This document shows positions 1 through 5,880 of a stretch of DNA of 11,490 nt, piece by piece. Position 1 is the stretch's first letter, and the number at the start of each line of letters is the position of its first letter. The stretch is from JAICLL01 sp035252155 (lineage in GTDB: Bacteria > Planctomycetota > Planctomycetia > Pirellulales > JAICIG01). The stretch is taken from contig DATFDL010000644.1 in NCBI GenBank assembly GCA_035252155.1, positions 1 to 11,490 on the forward strand, in the 5' to 3' direction. Made by a program: the position numbers and the translations under genes. Below the pieces are notes generated by a model. The model ran no database searches, was not told where the DNA came from, and saw only the letters and a program-made list of their open reading frames with translations.

Positions 1-531
1 CTTTGCCGCGAGCTGGCCGAGGTGATTCACATCGAGGAGGGCCAGTACGCCAACTACAACTTCGAGTCGTGGCGCGAGATCAGCGAGCTGAAGGCCAGCC
101 TCAAAGCGCCGCACGACGACTGGATCAAGGCGGTGAATTTCGAGATCCAGGTGCCGCGCGTCATCCGGCTGTTGTTTTACGACCGCCTGCCAAAGCAGAC
201 GATTCGCTTCAACCGCCGCAACATTTTTGCCCGTGACGCCAACCGCTGCCAATACTGCGGGCGGCGCTTTCCCACGAGCGAGCTGAGCCTCGACCATGTG
301 GTGCCGCGCAGCCGCGGCGGCGAAACGAGCTGGGAAAACATCGTCTGCAGTTGCGTGAAGTGCAATGTGAAAAAAGGCGGCCGCACGCCGCAAGAGGCCA
401 ACATGCAGTTGGTGCGTGCGCCGGTGCGTCCCAAGCGCAGCCCGCTGCTCTCCGTCAAGCTTGGCAACCCCAAGTACGAAAGCTGGAAGACGTTTTTGGA
501 CAATGCGTACTGGTCGGTCGATCTGAAGTGA
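1..531 (+). CDS. HNH endonuclease, 5'-truncated by the window edge
   Basis: The reading frame is open from base 1 and ends with TGA at 529-531, so 176 C-terminal residues are visible. The frame reads in as LCRELAEVIHIEEGQYA, which matches the middle of planctomycete and cyanobacterial HNH proteins; the GTG at 22 is therefore probably an internal valine. The HNH/zinc fold is clear: a CQYC pair (codons at 247 and 256), the catalytic-type LDHVVPRSRGG (D at 292, H at 295), W-x-N-I-V, and a second C-x-x-C-N pair (codons at 352 and 361, N at 364) followed by KKGG. Members of this family cut or nick DNA using a metal bound by the His-Asn-His core. The true substrate is unknown, and the compact stand-alone form gives no hint of a restriction or homing role. 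The gene is 77 bp upstream of a small membrane protein on the same strand. I am sure of the family and unsure of the role. Confidence 0.9.
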   Translation, partial: LCRELAEVIHIEEGQYANYNFESWREISELKASLKAPHDDWIKAVNFEIQVPRVIRLLFYDRLPKQTIRFNRRNIFARDANRCQYCGRRFPTSELSLDHVVPRSRGGETSWENIVCSCVKCNVKKGGRTPQEANMQLVRAPVRPKRSPLLSVKLGNPKYESWKTFLDNAYWSVDLK

Positions 532-608
532 CGCGAGACTCCTGGGATGAGCCATTCGGGCAGGCAAAAAAATGGAGGGCAAAAACATAAGCGACGGATG
601 AATTACGT

Positions 609-1040
609 ATGGGCGACAATCTCGAGCCGGTACGCCAGTCGTTCCTGCAGTGGATATTGATGGCCTTAGGGCTGAAATACACGCTGCTCTTGCCATTCGC
701 GGCATTCATCGCGTTTGTGTTGGCACTTATCGTATTGCTTCGCGGGAAAGGGCCGATGGCCGCCGCGGCACTTTTCTTTATCGTGCCGATGCCGTTTCTG
801 ATCGGCATCTACGGTGCGATCGAAGGATTGATTTCGATCTATCAGGTCATTGCCGCCGCCGCCGCTCAGCCGAAGCCGTCGGAGCTGGCGGAAGGCACAT
901 CAATGGCGCTCGTGGCGCCGATGGTGGGTATGCTGCTCATGATTCCGACGTATGCGCTGGCGACTGTCGGCATGACTGTTCGATCGCTGGTGGCCAGCTC
1001 GGAGCGGCCGTCAGAAACGAGGCTGCCCAGCAACCGGTGA
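609..1040 (+). CDS. Small three-helix membrane protein, ExbB/TolQ/MotA-like C-terminal half
   Basis: This is a 143-residue protein with three hydrophobic stretches at about residues 22-44, 49-80 and 98-125, and a short polar Ser/Arg-rich tail. The final part, AEGTSMALVAPMVGMLLMIP, resembles the segment in ExbB/TolQ/MotA proton-channel subunits where a 'GI-x-x-AL' turn leads into a Gly/Pro-containing helix. On that basis it may be a reduced relative of that family, but there is no visible ExbD/TolR partner, and the protein is shorter than ExbB (about 230-240 residues). An in-frame TAA at 588-590 limits the start; ATG 609 is the only reasonable choice. Its Shine-Dalgarno is poor: the GGAGG at 574-578 is too far away. 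It could be co-transcribed with the HNH gene 77 bp upstream. That it is a membrane protein is fairly certain; the proton-channel relationship is tentative. Confidence 0.65.
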   Translation: MGDNLEPVRQSFLQWILMALGLKYTLLLPFAAFIAFVLALIVLLRGKGPMAAAALFFIVPMPFLIGIYGAIEGLISIYQVIAAAAAQPKPSELAEGTSMALVAPMVGMLLMIPTYALATVGMTVRSLVASSERPSETRLPSNR

Positions 1041-1092
1041 AGAACACAGTCTCTTTCGCTCGCGTCCCAAGAACGCGCCGCGCACGGCGATC

Positions 1093-1112
1093 GTCAGGCT
1101 GGAAAGCCTGAC
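1093..1112. repeat. Perfect 8-bp hairpin in a convergent gap
   Basis: GTCAGGCT (1093-1100) and AGCCTGAC (1105-1112) are exact inverted repeats around a GGAA loop. The hairpin lies between the 3' ends of two convergent genes (stops at 1040 and 1134). No T-run follows on either strand, so it is not a standard intrinsic terminator, although it could still halt or stabilise transcripts from both sides. The arms look to me like a short palindrome scattered through many Pirellulales genomes, but that is memory and needs a genome count. A weaker outer pairing, ACGGC (1085-1089) with GCCGT (1129-1133), may extend the structure. Confidence 0.6.
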
Positions 1113-1133
1113 CTACGGGCCGCGGTCAGCCGT

Positions 1134-2480
1134 CTAAATCAGCTCGCGGATCGGCTCGCGCTCGACGAGGTATTGCGGACGGCCGGAGGCGTCGGCGATG
1201 GTGGCGCTGGCGGTGTCGATGCCCAAGTTGTGATAGAGCGTCGCCACCACCTCTTGAAAGTGCACCGGACGGTCCTGGGCGTGCTCGCCCAAGCGGTTAG
1301 TGCTGCCGATGCACTGCCCGCCGCGCATGCCGCCGCCGGCTAAGAGCGCGCAGCTCACCTGCGGCCAGTGGTCGCGGCCGGCGCTGCTGTTGATTCGCGG
1401 AGTCCGGCCGAATTCGCCCCAGGCGATCACCGTCACGTCGTTCAGCATGCCGCGGGCGTCGAGATCTTCGACCAAGGCGCTGAACCCCTGATCGAGCTTC
1501 GAGCCATGATCTCGCACCAGATCGAAGTTTTGCCCGTGGCTGTCCCAGCGGCCGTAACTGAGCGTCACCACGCGGGCGCCGGCTTCGACCAGCCGCCGGG
1601 CAATGAGCAACTGGTCGTTTACGGTCGGGGCGCCGTCGTACTGATACTTATAGGGCTTGCCGTCACCGTATCGCTCGCGAACGTGCGGATCTTCCTTCGA
1701 GACATCCAATGCGTCGAGCAGCTTGCTCGAGCTGAGCACGTCGAGCGCCCGCTGCCCGAAGGCATCGACGCCCTGCATGACGCCGCGCACATCCATCTCG
1801 GCGCGAAAGCGGTCGAAGCTGGTCAGCAAGTTGCGGCGGTCGTGCAGGCGGTCGAGCGTGACGCCGTTGAGTTTCATGTTGTCCATGCCGGGCCCGTCGG
1901 GCTTGAACGGTGCGTAAGCCGCACCCAAAAAGCCGGGCGTGCCGCAATCAGACCAGGGCACGTGCTGGGTGCGCTGTGCCAGCCCGACAAAGGGTGGCAC
2001 CGAGGGATCGACCGGGCCTTGCAGTTTGGCGGCGGCCGAACCGAACGAGGGCCGCCCGCCCAGCGCCGCCAACGACGGCTCCGTCCAGCCGGTGTTGCAT
2101 TGAAAGGCGTAGTGCGGTCCAGCCGAGCCGACCACCGAGCGGATCACCACGCACTTGTCCATAATCGAGGCGATCTTGGGAAACACCTCGCAGATTTCGA
2201 TGCCGGGCGTCTTGGTGGCGATGGGATGGAATTCGCCGCGGATCTCGGCCGGGGCGTCGGTCTTGATGTCCCACATGTCCTGGTGCGGGGGACCGCCGCC
2301 CAGAAAGATGTGGATAACCGCCTTGTGACGTGAGGGCTGACTGCTGGCGGCTTCGGCCCGCAGCAGGTCAGCCAGCGAAAGCGCGCCGGCCCCGACGCCC
2401 AGTGCGCCAATCCTTAAAAAGCTGCGTCGCGACAGGCCGTCGCAAAAACCGTTGACCTTGGGTCCATAGAGGGTCAGCAT
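1134..2480 (-). CDS. DUF1501 family protein with Tat signal
   Basis: This 448-residue protein is a full-length DUF1501 member, a family distantly related to sulfatases and alkaline phosphatases and greatly expanded in planctomycetes. The N-terminus carries the twin-arginine motif SRRSFLRIG (17-25), then an Ala/Gly/Leu-rich hydrophobic segment and LLRAEAA, so export through Tat is expected. Family hallmarks are HIFLGGGPPHQDMWD (57-71), GEFGRTPRIN (355-364) and GRDHWP (368-373). ATG 2480 was chosen because it gives the typical MLT start and has GAAAGG eight bases upstream; a GTG at 2489 in the same frame lies on top of that site and adds only three residues. Such genes usually sit beside DUF1549/DUF1553 cytochrome-type partners; none is present here. 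The substrate is unknown. The gene follows cphA on the same strand after 174 bp, but a promoter-like sequence in the gap suggests separate expression. Confidence 0.92.
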   Translation of the reverse strand: MLTLYGPKVNGFCDGLSRRSFLRIGALGVGAGALSLADLLRAEAASSQPSRHKAVIHIFLGGGPPHQDMWDIKTDAPAEIRGEFHPIATKTPGIEICEVFPKIASIMDKCVVIRSVVGSAGPHYAFQCNTGWTEPSLAALGGRPSFGSAAAKLQGPVDPSVPPFVGLAQRTQHVPWSDCGTPGFLGAAYAPFKPDGPGMDNMKLNGVTLDRLHDRRNLLTSFDRFRAEMDVRGVMQGVDAFGQRALDVLSSSKLLDALDVSKEDPHVRERYGDGKPYKYQYDGAPTVNDQLLIARRLVEAGARVVTLSYGRWDSHGQNFDLVRDHGSKLDQGFSALVEDLDARGMLNDVTVIAWGEFGRTPRINSSAGRDHWPQVSCALLAGGGMRGGQCIGSTNRLGEHAQDRPVHFQEVVATLYHNLGIDTASATIADASGRPQYLVEREPIRELI

Positions 2481-2488
2481 GGCGGGCA

Positions 2489-2494
2489 CCTTTC
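2489..2494 (-). promoter_or_regulatory. Shine-Dalgarno site that decides the DUF1501 start
   Basis: Read on the minus strand, GAAAGG ends eight bases before ATG 2480. The alternative GTG start at 2489-2487 begins on the last G of this motif and so could not use it. This favours the 448-residue product. Confidence 0.6.
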
Positions 2495-2597
2495 TCTTGG
2501 CAGGCGGGACGCACGGTCAATTGCCATCGGCGCGGATGCTGCGCCGGCGGGCCGCCCCAGCCAGCGCACGCCGCGCCGGCTTGACCGCACGGATCAA

Positions 2598-2631
2598 TCT
2601 ATATTTATCCGTTCGGCTACCCGATTGTCAA
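2598..2631 (-). promoter_or_regulatory. Candidate sigma70-type promoter for the DUF1501 gene
   Basis: On the minus strand a perfect TTGACA (2631-2626) begins 24 bases after the cphA stop codon. It is followed by an AT-rich block: GATAAA at 2609-2604 gives a 16-base spacer and TAAATA at 2607-2602 gives 18. This is the only AT-rich patch in an otherwise GC-rich gap. It would give the DUF1501 gene its own transcript with a leader of about 110 bases. The remaining leader (2481-2597) is GC-rich, and I see no other element in it. Confidence 0.45.
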
Positions 2632-2654
2632 GATGCAAGCATTTTCTGTTCCCG

Positions 2655-5369
2655 CTACGGCACTAACTGTGGCTCGGGGTGGTGAAGCGCCACGGCAGCG
2701 GGCTCGATGGGCGCGGCGGGCGACGCGGGAGTCAACGCTTCGGCCAGTTGAATCTCGCGACCGGCGGCTTGTTGACCAAGGTAACGCTTGACGAACTCGA
2801 CGGTTTCTTCGATCTCGTCGGCTTGCAAGACCAGCAGCTCGCCAGGTTGCGACGTGCGCAGCGCCGCTTCGACTGCGTGGACGGCGCCTTGGATCTCGAC
2901 AATCTCCTTCGCCCTCGCCGCCGTGCCCAGCCCGCGACGGAAGAGACCGATGATTTCGCCCTCGGCTCGGCCGCGCCGGTAATGGTCTTCATACAAAATG
3001 ACTCGGTCGAACGCCTGGCCGAGCAACTCGCCTTGCTCGATCATGTCGCAGTCGCGACGGTCGCCGGCGGCCGAGTAGACAACCGATCGGCGAGCGTGCG
3101 GAAACTGTTCGACAACTTCGATCAGGCTTTTCAAGGCCGACGTGTTGTGCCCGTAATCGACGATCACTGTCGCGCCGCCGATTTCGAGCAAGTTGAAGCG
3201 TCCCGGCACGTGGCGGAAGTTGCCGGCAAACGATTCCAGACCGGCGGCAATGATCTCGAACGATATGCCCGTGGCCCAACCGGCGGCTGTAGCGGCCAAA
3301 ACGTTTTCGATCTGAAAACTCACACGGCCTCCATGCGTGAGCGGCACGCGATCGAGCGAAGCGAAGACGGTTTCGTCGGAGCCTTGGGCGGCGATTAGAG
3401 AACCACCCCGGACAAAGACGGCCCGGCCTCCTCGCTCACGATGTGCGGCGATGACCGGATCGGCCGCGTCTCGCGAGAAAAAGATGACTTTGCCCGGGCA
3501 GCGTTCGGCCATCGGGGCCACCAGCGGATCGTCGGCTTTTAAGACGGCGTAACCGCCCGGAGCGACTGCTTCGACCACGCAGCGTTTGACTCGCACCAGT
3601 TGTTCGAGCGTATCGACGCCGCCTACGCCCAGATGGTCTCCATCGGCGATGTTCGTAACGACCCCCACATCGCAGAGATCGAATCCTAATCCCTCTCGCA
3701 AAATGCCGCCGCGGGCGCATTCGAAGACGGCCGTTTCGACCAGCGGATTGAAGAGCACTGCGCGAGCGCTCTGCGGGCCGCTGCAATCGCCGCCATCGAT
3801 CCGGCGGTTGCCCACGAAGATGCCGTCGGTGCAGGTCATGCCCACCAAGTTGCCTTGCATCTCGAACAGGTGGGCGATCAAGCGCGTAGTCGTGGTCTTG
3901 CCGTTCGTACCCGTTACGGCGACGATTGGAATGCGGCCAGTCTCGCCCAGGGCGAACATCGTGCCGACGATCGCTTCGCCCACCGGCCGGGCTTGTCCCG
4001 ACGACGGCTCGACGTGCATCCGCAGGCCCGGTCCGGCGTTGACTTCGACGATCGCACCGTTTTGCACTTCCAGCGGCCGTGTGACATCGACGGCCAGCAC
4101 ATCGACCCCGGCGACGTCGAGCCCGACGACGCGGGCGGCTTCGACGGCCCGGTCGGCGACCTCGGGGTGCACCAGGTCGGTGACATCGGCGGCGGTGCCG
4201 CCCGTGCTCAGGTTTCCATTGCGGCGAATCAGCACGCGTGCGTCGGCGGGCGGCACCGCCGTGGGAGCAAGTCCCTGCTCCGCCAGCACGCTCATGGCCA
4301 CCGGATCGAGCCGGATCTTGCTCAGCGGCGTGGCGTGGTCGTTGCCTCGGCGCGGGTCGGCGTTCGCCCGATCGACCAACTCGGCCACGGTATGAACACC
4401 ATCGCCAATCACCTGGGCCGGCTCGCGACGCGCGGCGGCCACCATGCGGTTGCCGATAATCAGCAGACGGTAGTCCGCGCCGGCAATGAACCGCTCGACG
4501 ATCACCGAATAGCCTCCCTCGGCCGCGGTGCGGTACGCCGCCTTCACTTGCTCTTCGGTGGTGAGATACGTGGCGACGTTCTTGCCCTGATTGCCAAACC
4601 GCGGCTTGACGACCACGGGCGTGCCCAACTCTTGGGCGGCGGCCCAGGCATCGTCGGCACTTTCGACCGGCCGGCCTTCGGGCACCGGCACGCCCGCGGT
4701 GCGCAGCAAGGCCCTCGTCAGGTCTTTGTCTTGGGCAATCTCTTCCGCGACGGCGCTGGTGCGGTCGGTCTCGGCTGCCCAGATGCGGCGCTGCCGCTTC
4801 CCGTAACCAAGCTGCACCAGGTTGCCGGCGTTCAACCGGCGGCACGGAATGCCACGGGCCTTGGCGGCGTCGACTATGGCCCGCGTACTCGGACCCAGCC
4901 GCGCGTCTTGATTCAACTCGCGAAGCTTCGCGACTTCAGCGGCCACATCGAACGGCCGATCGTAGACCGCGGCCAAAAACAGCTCGCGCCCCGCAAGCAG
5001 CGCCGCCTTGGCAAACGATTCTTCTTCATATTCGACGACGACCTTGTAGACGCCCTCGATCGAGGTCTCGCGGGCGCGGCCGAAACCCATCGGCGAACCC
5101 GCCAGCGATTGCAGTTCCAGCGTCACGTGCTCGAGAATGTGGGCCGGATACGTGCCGCGGCGCAGCCGCTCAAAGAAGCCGCCGCGCTCGCCGACGCTGC
5201 AACGATGTTCGATCATCGTCGGTAGCCAGCTCATCAGGCGATCGTTGAAGCCGGGCAGTTGGTCCGAGGGCGAGTCTTTCAGTTCGCCCAGGTCGACCCA
5301 GGCTTCCAACACCGGAAAGTTCGCCCAAATATTTGGACCGCGCAATGCGAGAATCTTCTGTATTTCCAT
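2655..5369 (-). CDS. cphA: Cyanophycin synthetase
   Basis: CphA builds the nitrogen reserve cyanophycin in the cytoplasm by alternately adding Asp to the backbone and Arg to each Asp side chain, using two ATP per pair. The 904 residues show all three modules. The N-domain (about 1-160) includes MEIQKILALRGPNIWA and HILEHVTLELQSLAG. The ATP-grasp domain (about 215-475) has KPRFGNQGKNV (255-265), NGNLSTGGTAADVTDLVHPE (384-403) and IVEVNAGPGLRMHVEPSSG (440-458). The Mur-ligase domain has P-loop GTNGKTTT (487-494), SARGGILR-like CARGGILREGL (551-561), NIADGDHLG and VDYGHN (737-742). Both ATP sites look intact, so this is a CphA1 type, not a dipeptide-polymerising CphA2. ATG 5369 gives the conserved start; a TTG at 5384 would add five unsupported residues. 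The last 34 residues form a Pro/Ala-rich tail, making it longer than the usual ~875. A related ABC/DUF1854 pair is divergent to it. Confidence 0.96.
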   Translation of the reverse strand: MEIQKILALRGPNIWANFPVLEAWVDLGELKDSPSDQLPGFNDRLMSWLPTMIEHRCSVGERGGFFERLRRGTYPAHILEHVTLELQSLAGSPMGFGRARETSIEGVYKVVVEYEEESFAKAALLAGRELFLAAVYDRPFDVAAEVAKLRELNQDARLGPSTRAIVDAAKARGIPCRRLNAGNLVQLGYGKRQRRIWAAETDRTSAVAEEIAQDKDLTRALLRTAGVPVPEGRPVESADDAWAAAQELGTPVVVKPRFGNQGKNVATYLTTEEQVKAAYRTAAEGGYSVIVERFIAGADYRLLIIGNRMVAAARREPAQVIGDGVHTVAELVDRANADPRRGNDHATPLSKIRLDPVAMSVLAEQGLAPTAVPPADARVLIRRNGNLSTGGTAADVTDLVHPEVADRAVEAARVVGLDVAGVDVLAVDVTRPLEVQNGAIVEVNAGPGLRMHVEPSSGQARPVGEAIVGTMFALGETGRIPIVAVTGTNGKTTTTRLIAHLFEMQGNLVGMTCTDGIFVGNRRIDGGDCSGPQSARAVLFNPLVETAVFECARGGILREGLGFDLCDVGVVTNIADGDHLGVGGVDTLEQLVRVKRCVVEAVAPGGYAVLKADDPLVAPMAERCPGKVIFFSRDAADPVIAAHRERGGRAVFVRGGSLIAAQGSDETVFASLDRVPLTHGGRVSFQIENVLAATAAGWATGISFEIIAAGLESFAGNFRHVPGRFNLLEIGGATVIVDYGHNTSALKSLIEVVEQFPHARRSVVYSAAGDRRDCDMIEQGELLGQAFDRVILYEDHYRRGRAEGEIIGLFRRGLGTAARAKEIVEIQGAVHAVEAALRTSQPGELLVLQADEIEETVEFVKRYLGQQAAGREIQLAEALTPASPAAPIEPAAVALHHPEPQLVP

Positions 5370-5571
5370 GCCTCTTCCACTCAATGGTTGCCCAGCTTCC
5401 TCAGTGCCTCAATGCGACTCAAGCTAGATAGCAGCCTGCACTGCTGACTCCGCTTTCGATGTACGCGGCCAACATGGCCGTAGTTTGATACTAAACGCGA
5501 AATGGCCGGCTTGCCAGTTATCGTCGACGTTTCGCCGCCGGCATGACCCTCCCTATCCGAATGACCGTGCG

Positions 5572-5588
5572 CACCGGTGAAACCGGTG
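5572..5588. repeat. Perfect inverted repeat in the divergent region
   Basis: CACCGGT (5572-5578) and ACCGGTG (5582-5588) are exact 7-base inverted repeats separated by GAA. The position, about 200 bp from the cphA start and about 290 bp from the ABC start, and the dyad symmetry would suit a regulator-binding site or a small hairpin. There is only one copy in the window, so the sequence alone does not say which. Confidence 0.35.
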
Positions 5589-5803
5589 GGACGGACGAAA
5601 CAAGGTACACCGGGGCGGGCAGCCTCGGCGGTCGATCGACAACCCAGATCGGGGCGATCCGTCGCCGCCGGCTGAAGCGGCCCTCCGCGGGCCGAGCCGC
5701 CACTTTGTTCCAGATTGGGACATCAGACACCAGACCGACTCCCGCAGTCCGGCAAGCCACACATCATACATTAGATGCCGCAAATCACAAAATCGTTACC
5801 CGA

Positions 5804-5832
5804 TTGACCCCCGCTCTAGGAAAATCTAAATT
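5804..5832 (+). promoter_or_regulatory. Candidate sigma70-type promoter for the ABC transporter operon
   Basis: TTGACC (5804-5809, five of six consensus bases) and TAAATT (5827-5832, four of six) are separated by exactly 17 bases, in the AT-rich end of the divergent region. Transcription would start near 5839, leaving a leader of about 40 bases before the TTG start codon at 5881. This fits expression of the ABC gene and, by read-through, the DUF1854 gene. Confidence 0.5.
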
Positions 5833-5868
5833 CGAGCGAAGGAACTCTTCAAGGCGTAAACTCAAACT

Positions 5869-5872
5869 AGGA
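5869..5872 (+). promoter_or_regulatory. Shine-Dalgarno site supporting a TTG start
   Basis: AGGA lies eight bases before TTG 5881, and a second purine run, GGG, follows at 5875-5877. An in-frame TAA at 5857-5859 excludes any longer product. There is no ATG or GTG between that stop and 5881, so the TTG start is the best supported one. Confidence 0.6.
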
Positions 5873-5880
5873 CAGGGCTT

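Larger units (their letters stand above)
5370..5880. other. Divergent intergenic region between cphA and the ABC transporter gene
   Basis: No convincing gene was found in these 511 bp, which separate two divergent genes probably used in the same process. They must contain both promoters. A good plus-strand promoter is near the right end (5804-5832); no clear -35/-10 pair was found for cphA on the minus strand. Small palindromes are CGGCC-N5-GGCCG (5466-5480), CACCGGT-GAA-ACCGGTG (5572-5588) and CGGCCC-N5-GGGCCG (5678-5694). A minus-strand frame of 80 codons (5518-5760) ends in the basic stretch VMPAAKRRR. It is Arg/Pro-rich and could be a small protein, but it has no recognised family and lies in GC-rich DNA where chance frames are common. 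The AT content rises sharply from about 5760 to the ABC start. Confidence 0.6.

Noticed and set aside
1368..2333. 321-codon plus-strand frame
   Set aside because: It is antisense to the DUF1501 gene, with no domain signature.
2482..2489. GTG 2489 as the DUF1501 start
   Set aside because: It coincides with the Shine-Dalgarno of ATG 2480, and the family normally begins MLT.
3436..4845. 469-codon frame on the minus strand
   Set aside because: It overlaps cphA in another frame and translates to an Arg/Gly-rich string typical of frame-shifted GC-rich genes.
3855..5225. 456-codon open frame on the plus strand
   Set aside because: It is antisense to cphA, whose protein matches a known family along its full length. 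Long opposite-strand frames are expected in high-GC codon usage, and the translation has no recognisable motif.
5370..5384. TTG 5384 as the cphA start
   Set aside because: It would add five residues not typical of CphA; ATG 5369 gives the conserved N-terminus directly.
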